Numbered from the stretch's first letter, positions 16,215 through 24,530 are shown. The stretch: DNA of 30,494 nucleotides from an uncultured Prevotella sp. (GCA_900551055.1 URUK01000030.1:1-30494); one strand, 5' to 3'. Made by a program: numbers and translations. Notes: generated from the sequence alone by a model not told the origin.

Positions 16215-16289
16215 TCATAACGCCGCAGGCAACACTGTGAAAGCCGCAAGAGCCACGGCTGTTTCAAGCATGGATAATTTCTTTTTCAT
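16215..16289 (-). pseudogene. Orphan signal-peptide remnant
   Basis: A 24-codon frame: MKKKLSMLETAVALAAFT followed by VLPAAL and a stop. It has the lysines, hydrophobic core and small residues of a secretion signal but no mature protein. It lies in frame with, and downstream of, the truncated GH115 gene. The likeliest reading is the start of a following secreted-protein gene whose body was lost. It could also be a chance frame. Confidence 0.35.
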
Positions 16290-16343
16290 GATAAAATTGT
16301 TTGTCATTTGTCTTTGCGGTGTAAGCGCCTGGGGTTCAACGGG

Positions 16344-16410
16344 TTTGCAATATGCCGTGTTTCGCGTTCCAAAACATGACCTTTTGGAAGGCAAAAGGTG
16401 GCATATTGGA
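16344..16410. repeat. Dispersed palindromic repeat, copy F
   Basis: TTGCAATATGCCGTGTTTCG, then ACCTTTTGGAAGGCAAAAGGTGGCATATTG. It sits just beyond the breakpoint of the GH115 gene and next to an inverted copy of the position-1 hairpin repeat (16429-16446). Confidence 0.75.
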
Positions 16411-17987
16411 CACCTACTCCTGTCCTCGCGAAGGGAGGGAGCTTGATTACCTGTTGTAATTTGGCTGCAAACGAGACTCACCTTGCAGCCGAACACGCTG
16501 CGGCAGAAGTCAACCGAGTGCTCAATCAAGTTGGAGGCGTTGTAGCGTTCGGGGTTCCAGGCCATGTCGAGGAAGAACGTTATGGGATATTCCATAGGCT
16601 TGAGGTCGCCCACGTTGACTATCCACAGCTCGCGCACGCCGTACTCGTAGCACAGGTTCATCTGCTCCCAGACGCGCGGTATGGGGTTGATGTTGATCCA
16701 CTTCGAGCTGCGCGGACCGCCCACGTAGTCGAAGTGGTAGTACATTCCGTAGCCGCCCTTGCGCGGCTTCGCGTCAAGCGAGGGCAGACGGCGCACGTTG
16801 CCCCAGTTGTCGTCGCAGAGAAGCAACGTCACGTCGTCGGGCACCTGCATGCCCTGGTCGTAGTAGTCCTGCACTTCCTTGTACAAAGCCCACACCTGCG
16901 GAGTCTCCGCAGCCGGGCGGCCCGTCACGCTCTCGATAATCTTGCGCTGGTCGCCCACAATCTGCTCCATCAGCTTTATGTTGCCCGAACCGTCCATCGG
17001 CTTGTCGCCGTCGCCGCGCATTCCCATGGTAACTACCGTCTCCCAGTCCTTGGCGCGCTCGATGCCGCGCGTCCAGAAGCGGCGCAGGGCCTCGCCGTTG
17101 GTGGCGTAGTTCCACTCGCCGTCACGGTTGCGCGCCCAGTCCTGCTGCGCAAGCGCCATCGGCTCGTGGTGCGACGTGCCCATGACAACGCCCATCCTGT
17201 CGGCCAGAGGGCCGTTCATCGCATCGTCGTCATAGAACGCGCTGGCCCACATCGCAGGCCACATGAAATTGCCCTTGAGGCGGAGCACAAGCTCGAACAC
17301 GTGTTCGTAGCACTTCGAGTTGATGCCGCCGAAACGGGCCTTGGCCCAGTTGCCGAAGCAGGGCCACTCGTCGTTAATGAATATTCCGCGGTACTTCACC
17401 TTCGGCTCGCCGTCGGTAAAGACACCTTCCTTTATATATACATTGTCGTTATGAGGCGTAGGCACGTCCATCCACCAGTACCACGGCGACACGCCCATCT
17501 GCCTCGACAGCTCGTAAACGCCGTAGATGGCTCCGCGCTTGTCGCTACCGGCAATGACGAGGGCGCGGCTTACGCCGCCGGTGGGATTGTCAACAACCTG
17601 CAAGAGATACTTCTCCGTCTTGCCCTCAAGCTCCTTGCCGTCAACCTTTCCGGCCTTGACGAGCCGCTGTATCAGCCCCGACTTGAGGCTGCCCACTATG
17701 ACACACTCGCCCGACGGCTCGCCGACGAGCTGCGGCTCCGCGCCGCACACGCGCCCGAAGTCGGCCGCAAGGTTGGACGCCGCAATCCGTACGCCCTCAT
17801 AATCGTCTTGTCCACACACCACATTGACAGGCTTGCCGCCCTTGACGACGGCGAACGCGCCGCCCGACGGACTGAACGAGACAAACGTCTCGACAGCGCC
17901 CGCAACTACCACGCAACAAAGCGCCAGTAACAAAAGAAAGGTCTTTCTCATCATTATTCCACGTTTTTTAGTATTTCAAACTGCCAG

Positions 17988-17995
17988 CAAAATTA
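17988..17995 (-). promoter_or_regulatory. -7 box of the GH115 gene
   Basis: TAATTTTG on the - strand, 33 nt upstream of the ATG. A TTG lies 20 bp farther upstream. Same box as in the promoters of the ATPase and GH95 genes. Confidence 0.5.
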
Positions 17996-18240
17996 AAAAC
18001 ATTGCCTGCAATCCGCAATAGCGTGAAACAAACTCGCAAAGGTTTGCAATTGCAACAACGCCGCAAACGCGGAAACACACACGCGTGAAACATTTTCGTA
18101 GGCCGATGAAACATTACGTAACCGCCACCGTAAGGCACAAACCGCCGCACACACGGCAAACAGGCACAAATACACGCTTTCCCGGACAGGCGGCAACCGA
18201 CACGTCCCGGCAACCCACTGCCAGCCAGCACTTTACCGGC

Positions 18241-18315
18241 ATGCCACCTTTCACTGCGCGAAAAGCCACCTTTCACACGGCGTTTGACGGCCTTTCACAC
18301 GGTAAAAAGCCGTCT
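18241..18315. repeat. Dispersed palindromic repeat, copy G
   Basis: GCCACCTTTCACTGCGCG, AAAAGCCACCTTTCACACGG and two further CTTTCACACGG units. The rest of the gap 17996-18338 shows no gene: it is C/A-rich sequence with no promoter I can support. Confidence 0.6.
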
Positions 18316-18338
18316 AATACAGCCCTCTTCCACACCGT

Positions 18339-18764
18339 CTACCGCCAGGGAATTTCGAAATTGTCAAAAGTCACACCTCCTTCTTCCCGACAAGATGCTC
18401 CATAAAGCCTTTCAACAAACAAGCAGCCAAATTGCCAACCCGGCCGAACTTTACAAAGCCTCTCTCTCGGGCATTCATTCATCCGTGCAACTTTCAAATG
18501 GATTAAAATATCATCCAATGTGTAACGGTTGATGTCAAGTTGCAGTTTTGCACACGTTTCTTGATAATACCTGACTATTGCGTCAGCTTCTTTTATGAAC
18601 TTTGGATTTTTCAGTTTGAATGACTTGGTTAAATCTTCTTGCCTGACAAAAATATTGGTAGACAATCTTTTAACCTCCCTATTGTAGGTCATTCTGATTT
18701 TTACATTATAAGTACCGTCGCTTTTCTGCTTGCTTTTCAGCACTTCTGCCTTGAATGTCAGCAT
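18339..18764 (-). pseudogene. Truncated tyrosine recombinase (integrase N-terminus)
   Basis: The first ~92 residues (MLTFKAEVLKSKQKSDGTYN; RLSTNIFV; LDINRYTLDDILIHLK) look like the arm-binding and start of the SAM-like core-binding region of Bacteroidetes phage/ICE integrases. After about position 18488 the similarity ends and the frame runs through unrelated DNA to a stop at 18339. The catalytic domain (R-H-R-Y) is missing, so it cannot recombine DNA. It lies just beyond the 3' end of a tRNA-like gene, the usual position of an integrase in an element inserted at a tRNA. It is thus probably a scar of an integration. Confidence 0.75.
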
Positions 18765-18865
18765 TTTATCTCAAATAATTTGGGAACAACAATAGACCAA
18801 CATTTTGCAGTTACAAGCTGATTTCAACCTGTTTTCGCCATAATCCAATACCTGTAAGAACAAAT

Positions 18866-18900
18866 AAAAACTCCCATAAGTCATTGACTTATAGGAGTTT
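18866..18900 (-). terminator. Terminator of the tRNA-like gene
   Basis: Read on the - strand, AACTCCTATAAGTCA pairs with TGACTTATGGGAGTT (one G-T pair) around a minimal loop and is followed by TTTTT. It starts just after the tRNA 3' end. Confidence 0.8.
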
Positions 18901-18905
18901 ATCGG

Positions 18906-18979
18906 TGGGCCATCCAGGGCTTGAGCCTGGGACCTCCAGATTATGAGTCTGTTGCTCTAACCAACTGAGCTAAAAGCCA
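18906..18979 (-). tRNA. tRNA-Met-like (anticodon CAT), degenerate acceptor stem
   Basis: The D arm GCTC...GAGC is intact. The anticodon arm reads ACAGA-CTCATAA-TCTGG with CAT at the anticodon. The T arm is CCAGG-CTCAAGC-CCTGG. The 3' strand ATGGCCC plus discriminator A is followed by CC but not an encoded CCA. Against this the 5' strand TGGCTTT pairs poorly: positions 1-72 and 6-67 mismatch, 5-68 wobbles, 27-43 mismatches, and T54 of the T loop is C. It lacks initiator features. A good promoter (19068-19099) and a terminator surround it. It may be a functional diverged Met tRNA, an Ile2 tRNA, or a pseudo-tRNA reshaped by integration. Confidence 0.65.
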
Positions 18980-19067
18980 AAGTGCTGTGTATCAACCATT
19001 TAACTAACTCTCTTGAGAACTTGTTTATATCTATCAGTCAACAATAAGTCAACATTTGTCCTCTTTG

Positions 19068-19099
19068 CAAATATACACATAATTGATGAACAACGCAAA
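19068..19099 (-). promoter_or_regulatory. Promoter of the tRNA-like gene
   Basis: On the - strand TTTG (19096-19099), 20 bp, TATATTTG (19068-19075): a close match to the -33/-7 consensus. Start predicted near 19060, about 80 nt before the tRNA. The rest of the gap 18980-19348 shows no gene. Confidence 0.6.
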
Positions 19100-19348
19100 T
19101 CACAAGTTAATATATTCCTGTTTTATCATCATGGACTTCATAGAAAACCGAAGGCAAATGTAAACAACAATATAATCATCCACTCATGCGGCGTGTGCCT
19201 ACAACAAACGAAAGAAAAAGAAATGCAGCTTTTTTACAAGGATTTCAGGGTGATACTTATATATGTACCATATTGAAAGATAAAATCCTGCATTCTGTTT
19301 ACCATGAACAATGTTATTCAACAAAGAGAAAAGCTGCATATAAAGTGT

Positions 19349-20659
19349 TTATAAAAAATCTTTCAGTCTATCGGTAAGATATAGTGGAATGTTTATCAGG
19401 TTGTCATCCTTGCGTAGGTTCCTTGTTGAAAAACGTATTGCTATATCTGGTTCATATTTCTTTCTGTATTCTGAAAGGCTTTTGGCCGTTACACTGTTCC
19501 CTGATTTAACCTCAATGGGAATAATCCTACCATTATATTGCAACATAAACTCTATCTCCGCCGTATTACCAGACGACCAGTAGAATTGCTCCTCACCGAA
19601 CTGCCGTACAAGAGAAGTCAAGACATAATTCTCTGACAACACGCCTTTGAATTCTGTAAACAGCCTGTCGCCAAGCAAGACTGACGTAGGTTCAAGACGG
19701 AATTTAGAGCGCAACAATCCTACGTCGGAAAGATACATCTTGAAGTATGAACTGTTTTTGTATGCTGCCAAAGGAATGTGCGGAGTGTTGACGCAAAACA
19801 CACGATGCGTAAGACCGGCAAGACATAACCATTCGATAGCGTTTTCATATTCACGTGCTCTTGCCCCTTTCTGTATTTCCGTGTAGCGGAACTTCCTGTT
19901 GTCACGCGCCAAATGTCCTTCAATATTATTCCATACGGCGAAAACACGTGGAATATCCCTTGCCGCTATGTGTTTGGAGAAGTCAAGTGAATATGCTATG
20001 AGAATGTTTTGCAGAATGGCATCAACCTGTTTCCAATCGTATGTGTCTGCGTATCGGCTTACGGCTTCGGGCATTCCGCCAAGTACGAGATAGGTTTTGT
20101 ATGCGTCAACCAACTTTGAATGGATTACTTCGGGTAGAGGTTCAATGTCTGTTATGCTTTGTAATATTTCCGCCAAGTCGGGGTTAGTTGCTGCCAAGTA
20201 CTCGGAAAACGAAACAGGATACATGTGCATGAAATCAACTTTGCCGACAGGAAACGATGCCCCTTGACGGTTCAAAGCCACGCCAAGTAACGAACCGGCA
20301 CAAACAATGGCATACTCTGGTGTTTGTTCGCAAAAATATTTGAGACTGTTTAGGGCGTCGTTACATTCCTGTATCTCGTCGAGTATTACAAGAGTTCGCC
20401 CAGGTTCAATCTTCACCCCGGACACCATCGATAGCACGTTAATTAAGCGTTTTGGGTCTTTGGTACGGGCAAAGTCCTGCTTTATTTCAGGCATTGTGTC
20501 GAAATTGACATATACGCAATTGTCAAAACATTCTTTACCAAACTTGTTAAGAACCCACGACTTGCCTACTTGCCTTGCTCCTTGAAGCACCAAAGGCTTA
20601 CGGAATCTGCTGTCCTTCCATGCTGCAAGATCTTTCAATATACTTCTATACAACTCCAT
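19349..20659 (-). CDS. AAA+ ATPase with DUF4143-type C-terminus
   Basis: 436 residues. Walker A GARQVGKS lies at 27-34. Walker B LVILDEIQ is at 90-97. A sensor-like CAGSLLG follows, then the PVSFSEYL segment. The C-terminal half (about 220-400) has features of DUF4143: KNSSYFKMYLSDVGLLRSKF, then EFKGVLSENYVLTSL, and a nuclease-like end with EIEFMLQY and IPIEVKSGNS. These proteins are common and often horizontally moved in Bacteroidales. The EVKSG motif resembles the ExK of PD-(D/E)XK nucleases, but activity is unproven. The gene is monocistronic with a -7 box at 20676-20683. Confidence 0.88.
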   Translation of the reverse strand: MELYRSILKDLAAWKDSRFRKPLVLQGARQVGKSWVLNKFGKECFDNCVYVNFDTMPEIKQDFARTKDPKRLINVLSMVSGVKIEPGRTLVILDEIQECNDALNSLKYFCEQTPEYAIVCAGSLLGVALNRQGASFPVGKVDFMHMYPVSFSEYLAATNPDLAEILQSITDIEPLPEVIHSKLVDAYKTYLVLGGMPEAVSRYADTYDWKQVDAILQNILIAYSLDFSKHIAARDIPRVFAVWNNIEGHLARDNRKFRYTEIQKGARAREYENAIEWLCLAGLTHRVFCVNTPHIPLAAYKNSSYFKMYLSDVGLLRSKFRLEPTSVLLGDRLFTEFKGVLSENYVLTSLVRQFGEEQFYWSSGNTAEIEFMLQYNGRIIPIEVKSGNSVTAKSLSEYRKKYEPDIAIRFSTRNLRKDDNLINIPLYLTDRLKDFL

Positions 20660-20675
20660 TCATATCTATTTTTGG

Positions 20676-20683
20676 CAAATATA
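20676..20683 (-). promoter_or_regulatory. -7 box of the DUF4143 ATPase gene
   Basis: TATATTTG on the - strand, 16 nt upstream of the ATG, so the leader would be very short. The -33 element is not clear. Confidence 0.45.
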
Positions 20684-20787
20684 CACATTTTATTTAGCAG
20701 AAAATGGCAAACAACACTTTTTATTGAAGAATTCAGTTTGGCATTAAGCATAATTAACAAACAACATTCCCATTTCTTAATAACAAA

Positions 20788-21957
20788 TCAATAATTCAAC
20801 CCAAAAGCCCAAAGAGGAATGACGTTTGCATACCCGCTCTCTATGTCATCCTTTACGATATAACCTTCTTCGGCGTTTTCTATCTGCTTCTGTCCTTTCT
20901 TCCTTCCGCCAATCTCGAAAGTCTTGCCGTTTATCTCAAAGTCTGAAATGGACGAACTTGTAACATCGTTCATCACTCTCATCTGGTTCATGAAAAATGT
21001 TTCCCTTACGTTTCCTATGTCAGCATGTTCAGGCGAAAGAGCATATATAAGGTTGGTGTTGTCAAGATACAGTTTCTCCACCTTTCCCAAGCCGCGAATC
21101 CCTCCGGTAGAGTTCCTTAGCTGGGTTATCATTCCGGCACGTTCCATATAGACGAGGTAATCTGGGATGTCGTTCCTGCTTATTCCTGTTGCCTCGGCCA
21201 ACCTTTGCATCACCGGCTTGAACGGAACGCTCTTCGCCACGACCATCAACAGGTTTTTCAGCTTTTTGCCTAACGAGACATTTGCCTGAAGGTGCGTAGG
21301 AATGTCAACTTCCATTGTCTGGTTTATTACCTGAAGCAACTCCATTTCATATTCCTCGTCACGTCTGAAAGGATAATACCCGTTGCGAAGATAATCCTTG
21401 AACAAAGGCAAAGGATGTTTCACGTCGGGCAATACGGCTTTATGGCTCAATATTTCATCCAAGCTGTATACGGGTGCATTTATGCCGTGGAATAAACTCA
21501 GGTACTCACGGAACGACAACCCTTGCATCTCGTAAATCGGGAACCTTCGGCTTAAATCAGCCATACCCTTGAATATGTCAAGTATGGACGACCCGGAGAT
21601 TACTATCTGCAAATCATCATAGCTGTCATAAATTTGTTTTATTTCCCTCGACCAGCCGTCATATTTGTGTATCTCGTCAATAAAAAGGTGCTTCCCTCCC
21701 ATCTTGACGAAGTAATCGGCTAGGTCGACAAGGCTGTGTTCGGAAAAATATATGTGGTCGGCAGATACGTACAGTGTGTCCGCAGTATCCAAATTGAGCT
21801 TGATATGTTGTAAAATCATTGTCGATTTACCAACACCTCTTGGCCCTACAATTCCGAACGCCCTTCCGTCCCACTTTATCCTTTCGTACTTGTATCTGAG
21901 GAAATCGGTAGGTGTGCTTTTCAGCTTCCTGTTAAAAAATTCATATAACCGTTCCAT
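20788..21957 (-). CDS. AAA+ ATPase, second family
   Basis: 389 residues. Walker A GPRGVGKST is at 38-46. Walker B HLFIDEIHKY is at 90-99. The sensor block is VISGSSILDIFKG, then FPIYEMQGLSFREYLSLFHG. The C-terminal region has a helix-turn-helix-like stretch (RLAEATGISRNDIPDYLVYM, then AGMITQLR) and a short domain ending with EINGKTFEIGGRKKGQKQIE. The ELN-like and xEIGG parts recall the DUF4143-like module of related ATPases. By sequence it is not a close paralogue of the 436-residue neighbour, although both point the same way. Function unknown. A -7 box and a TGCAT...ATGCA palindrome lie upstream. Confidence 0.86.
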   Translation of the reverse strand: MERLYEFFNRKLKSTPTDFLRYKYERIKWDGRAFGIVGPRGVGKSTMILQHIKLNLDTADTLYVSADHIYFSEHSLVDLADYFVKMGGKHLFIDEIHKYDGWSREIKQIYDSYDDLQIVISGSSILDIFKGMADLSRRFPIYEMQGLSFREYLSLFHGINAPVYSLDEILSHKAVLPDVKHPLPLFKDYLRNGYYPFRRDEEYEMELLQVINQTMEVDIPTHLQANVSLGKKLKNLLMVVAKSVPFKPVMQRLAEATGISRNDIPDYLVYMERAGMITQLRNSTGGIRGLGKVEKLYLDNTNLIYALSPEHADIGNVRETFFMNQMRVMNDVTSSSISDFEINGKTFEIGGRKKGQKQIENAEEGYIVKDDIESGYANVIPLWAFGLNY

Positions 21958-21982
21958 ACGTATTTTGCATTAATTCTTAGCG

Positions 21983-22014
21983 CAAATATAACGATTTTGC
22001 ATGAAATAAATGCA
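21983..22014 (-). promoter_or_regulatory. Promoter with TGCAT palindrome
   Basis: The - strand -7 box TATATTTG is at 21983-21990, 25 nt from the ATG. Immediately upstream, TGCAT-7-ATGCA (21998-22014) is an inverted repeat over the -33 area. Further TTTTGCAT motifs lie at 21963-21970 and, as ATGCAAAA, near 22042. It may be an operator, analogous to the palindrome before the 8929-10059 ATPase but of different sequence. Confidence 0.4.
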
Positions 22015-22130
22015 GTTTTACAAGATAATTGTACTAAAATGATGCAAAAGTTGTCTGCCTATATGGAAAACATCCGTAAGCATTTCAGTTTATACATAAT
22101 TTTGAATATCCTAATCCGTTTATCAAGTAC

Positions 22131-22169
22131 AAAAAATAAAAGAAGGACAGCCATTTAGAGCCATCCTTC
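22131..22169 (-). terminator. Terminator of the mobile-element gene cluster
   Basis: On the - strand GAAGGATGGCT pairs with GGCTGTCCTTC (G-T wobbles allowed in RNA), loop CTAAAT, followed by TTTTATTTTTT. It lies 10 nt after the stop of the 77-residue protein. Confidence 0.75.
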
Positions 22170-22179
22170 CTTGTGATAT

Positions 22180-22413
22180 TTAAAATTGTTCCTTGCTTAC
22201 TTCCTGTCCATTTTCATACCAGTAAACGTTTAAGTTCTCTGTTGTCATCCACTGGCAATTATTCAACCTGAATCCGTATTTGTCCTCCAACGTTGACAAG
22301 TATTCCTCGAAGTCGTCGTATCGTTCAGATTCTTTTATTTCCTCGTCTGTCAGTCTGATAATGTTCAATGCGCCGATGCAGAAGTCCACAATTATAACAT
22401 ACCTTGGTTCCAT
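22180..22413 (-). CDS. Small acidic mobile-element protein
   Basis: 77 residues, starting MEPRYVIIVDFCIGALNIIR. The rest is acidic and helical (EEIKESERYDDFEEYL, STLEDKYGF) and ends with CQWMTTENLNVYWYENGQ. I recall similar small proteins in Bacteroides mobile elements but know no function. Its start overlaps the 3' end of the preceding small gene by 22 bp, which points to translational coupling. A terminator follows. Confidence 0.7.
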   Translation of the reverse strand: MEPRYVIIVDFCIGALNIIRLTDEEIKESERYDDFEEYLSTLEDKYGFRLNNCQWMTTENLNVYWYENGQEVSKEQF

Positions 22414-22559
22414 TGTCTTTCTGTTCTTGTCAAGTGGATATTCGTTGCCATCGGATAGAGCCGTTTAACATTTCCGTAGGCTGTCTGTTGATTGTTTGCA
22501 TTAACGTTGACATTCAGTTTTACGCCATTGATTGTAATATTAAAGTGATACCTAATCAT
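22392..22559 (-). CDS. Small basic protein, coupled to the next gene
   Basis: 55 residues from the ATG at 22559 (MIRYHFNITINGVKLNVNVN, then NVKRLYPMATNIHLTRTERQ). The longer in-frame start at 22664 would add a segment with little protein character. Alternating beta pattern and an Arg/Lys-rich tail. Its last codons overlap the start of the 77-residue protein. Function unknown. Confidence 0.55.
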   Translation of the reverse strand: MIRYHFNITINGVKLNVNVNANNQQTAYGNVKRLYPMATNIHLTRTERQWNQGML

Positions 22560-22685
22560 TTTTGCTGTTGTCGTTTTATTGGTTTTTCTTGCTGTTATAA
22601 CAAAAACAAGGATACGTAATTTTTGTGTTTCTGTAATATCACTCGTTGTCACATATCCCTGCATTTAATAGAGTTTAGCCTTTCA

Positions 22686-22786
22686 GGTATTCAAGTGTTT
22701 ACAAAAAATCAATGTTTGATAGGAAGTGATTTTCGTTTATTTGTTTTTCTCCTATAACTGTAATTTTTGTAAAAACTCAAATATCC
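22686..22786. repeat. Imperfect 40 bp inverted repeat
   Basis: GGTATTCAAGTGTTTACAAA at 22686-22705 and onward to GATAGGAAG (22726) pairs imperfectly with 22749-22786, which reads in reverse complement GGATATTTGAGTTTTTACAA and onward. It lies directly after the stop of the 116-residue gene and could form a long hairpin that ends or stabilises the transcript. Confidence 0.55.
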
Positions 22787-22791
22787 CATAA

Positions 22792-23142
22792 TCAGACCGC
22801 TTGTTTTCTTAGCCATTGTCTTACCTTGGTTTCATAATTTTCGCAATATTCCACGTTTTCGTCTATAACAGAAATCAAGTTGTCAAGATAAACGTTTTTT
22901 ATTGTAATTCTGTTTTTGAGATTGTCGTCAGGAGTAAGGGTAACTGTAAATGTATCCGAGCCTTCGTCATACTCGACTCTTACATAACCCGTCATCTTGA
23001 AGCCCTGTACATGAAACTCCGTGCCATTACTTAAAGTCCTGACCGAAGCGAAGCATATTCCCCAGCTTAAAGGGATTACACTGTGCTGGAATACCCGCCA
23101 AATATATCTTGCCATAGAAGTATTGTTTTCTGTTGTGTCCAT
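22792..23142 (-). CDS. Conserved mobile-element protein (PLSWGI type)
   Basis: 116 residues from the ATG at 23142 (MDTTENNTSMARYIWRVFQH). A start at 23115 (MARYIW) is possible, and the longer one at 23235 runs into repeat DNA. The core SVIPLSWGICFASVRTLSNG, then FHVQGFKMTGYVRVEYDEGS, then FTVTLTPDD and VYLDNLISVIDENVE, resembles small proteins I associate with Bacteroidales ICEs and phages near recombination genes. Function unknown. Mostly beta with a C-terminal helix. Confidence 0.72.
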   Translation of the reverse strand: MDTTENNTSMARYIWRVFQHSVIPLSWGICFASVRTLSNGTEFHVQGFKMTGYVRVEYDEGSDTFTVTLTPDDNLKNRITIKNVYLDNLISVIDENVEYCENYETKVRQWLRKQAV

Positions 23143-23221
23143 AATCCTTGTTGTCTTGATTATTATTGTTTTGAAATTGATGTTTTGTTGATTAAGATTA
23201 CACTGAAAACCATCCGAATTA

Positions 23222-23302
23222 TAAAAGACCGTCAATCAGCTTGTAAAAGACCGTGTTTTGCATTCCAATAGGCCATGTTTTAGAGCCTCGTTTGCCGTCT
23301 TT
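23222..23302. repeat. Dispersed palindromic repeat, copy H
   Basis: GACCGTGTTTTGCATTCC, then AATAGGCCATGTTTTAGAGC and GCCGTCTTTT follow the unit pattern of copies A-G. It is the only copy inside the AT-rich module. That suggests the module has been resident long enough to acquire a host repeat, or that it came from a related host. Confidence 0.55.
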
Positions 23303-23370
23303 TGTATCGTTAGCTGGTTTTTCATGTTAATTAGTTGATATTCAGTGACATAAGAGAGTGTGGTATTCAG

Positions 23371-24345
23371 TTAAGCGACATCCCCGTTCCTTTCATAATA
23401 GAGTTCAGCCATCGCATCGTCACATATCATCGCGAAGTCGTCAAGTCCGAGCAAGGGGTATTCTTCATGATAAAATGAATGAAGGTCGGCAGGTGTCAGT
23501 GTAGGGTCTGAAATAAGCGAATCCCTTACCAGTTCATACATTTCCTCATACTGTTCCCACCAAACCAACTGGCAGTCATAACCCTTCATCCGTCCCGGTT
23601 CATGAGGATATACTTTGGTGCAGATTGTGATTATATGCTCAATGAAGTCCAAACATTTCATCAGGTCGTTCTTGTCGGTAAACTCGTTATCGGTATGTGG
23701 CTCGTAATAACCGCAGCTTATATTGATGCAGGATATTGCCAATCCGTTCTCCTTCAGTTGTTCTACGTCGGTCATCATTCCTTCCGTCGGTGTATAGCTA
23801 AACTTTTCAGGCGTTATGTCCTTTATGAAATCGTCCGAGCAAATGTCCATGAATCCGATATGAGTTATGACGTCCGTGTTTCCTCTTCTGTCTGGCTGTA
23901 TTACGAAACGGCAGTCATTAAAAAATTCCATATTTGCCTTTGAGCTTCCTATACATCCCACTTCCTCACCTACAAAGAATGCAACTTTTATTTCGTTAAA
24001 CTTCTGGAGGCATTGAAGGCATAACCATACACCGTTTTTATCATCAGCACCCAGACCGCAAAAACTCCTTTCCTTGGGACTGTAGCCAAACAATAAGTCC
24101 TTGGTTTCTATCACCGTAAAATCTGTCGGATGGTATTTCTGCACTTGATCCAAATGAGCTACCATACAGGGATATGTATCTGATGTTCCCTTCGTCATGT
24201 AGATGTTCCCCGTGTTCCAGTCAAGTTCTATCTTAACGTCTTGTATGTTCTTGTCAACCCACTTACAGACGAAGGAAATAATCTTGCCCTCGTATCCTGA
24301 CTTTGAGTGGATTTTATAAAGCTGTTTTAAAAGTTTGAAGTCCAT
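23371..24345 (-). CDS. M20/M28-type zinc metallopeptidase-like protein
   Basis: 324 residues with the metal-ligand pattern of co-catalytic zinc aminopeptidases/carboxypeptidases. The ligands are His64 and Asp66 (VAHLDQV), Asp101 (GADDKNG), Glu127-Glu128 (FFVGEEVGC, base and ligand), Asp152 (IQPDRRG) and His217 (YEPHTDNE). The start IHSKSGYEG and NTGNIYMTKG match PepT/M42-like enzymes. The C-terminal ~60 residues are acidic and unlike the family. It has no signal peptide, so it acts in the cytoplasm. A peptidase inside a mobile-element recombination cluster is unusual. It could process a small peptide or protein of the element, which is speculation. Confidence 0.83.
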   Translation of the reverse strand: MDFKLLKQLYKIHSKSGYEGKIISFVCKWVDKNIQDVKIELDWNTGNIYMTKGTSDTYPCMVAHLDQVQKYHPTDFTVIETKDLLFGYSPKERSFCGLGADDKNGVWLCLQCLQKFNEIKVAFFVGEEVGCIGSSKANMEFFNDCRFVIQPDRRGNTDVITHIGFMDICSDDFIKDITPEKFSYTPTEGMMTDVEQLKENGLAISCINISCGYYEPHTDNEFTDKNDLMKCLDFIEHIITICTKVYPHEPGRMKGYDCQLVWWEQYEEMYELVRDSLISDPTLTPADLHSFYHEEYPLLGLDDFAMICDDAMAELYYERNGDVA

Positions 24346-24406
24346 ATTTTTTACGTTTTTTGTTTTGTTGTTGAATTTGATTTTGATTTAACTTGAAGAG
24401 AGATTA

Positions 24407-24460
24407 AAGGAGGAAGCCATGATGTTTTTATTTTTTCTTTTTTATCACAGTTCCCTCCTT
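24407..24460 (-). terminator. Intergenic hairpin (family member 1)
   Basis: On the - strand AAGGAGGGAACTGTGAT pairs with ATCATGGCTTCCTCCTT: 17 positions, one mismatch, some G-U pairs. The loop is A-rich. Only a weak TTTAATC tail follows, so it may act as an attenuator or RNA-processing site in the leader of the peptidase gene as much as a terminator. Confidence 0.6.
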
Positions 24461-24530
24461 CATGAATTTTTTAACGTTTCATTTTTTTGTCTTGTTTTTG
24501 ATTGTTACTTTTTAATTTTTAATTCGCAAG

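Larger units (their letters stand above)
16215..17954 (-). pseudogene. 3'-truncated GH115 alpha-glucuronidase
   Basis: Residues 1-20 form a signal peptide. From about 21 to 490 the protein resembles GH115 xylan alpha-1,2-(4-O-methyl)-glucuronidases, with RGIFINDEWPCFGNWAKARF, LKGNFMWPAMWASAF, MGTSHHEPM, LLLCDDNWGNVRRLP, MYYHFDYVGGPRSSKWIN and WIVNVGDLKPMEYPI. Similarity stops at about residue 490 (position about 16485). The frame then runs through repeat DNA, ending by chance at 16215. Full GH115 enzymes are over 800 residues, and the C-terminal part is needed for the fold and dimer, so this copy is probably inactive. The breakpoint is flanked by GGCTGCAA / TTGCAGCC and repeat copy F. It would have removed methylglucuronic acid from xylan in the periplasm. 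Confidence 0.82.

Noticed and set aside
16398..17930. 510-codon frame on the + strand opposite GH115
   Set aside because: Antisense shadow; composition dominated by Ala, Val, His and Arg, no domain seen, and the - strand frame has clear family motifs.
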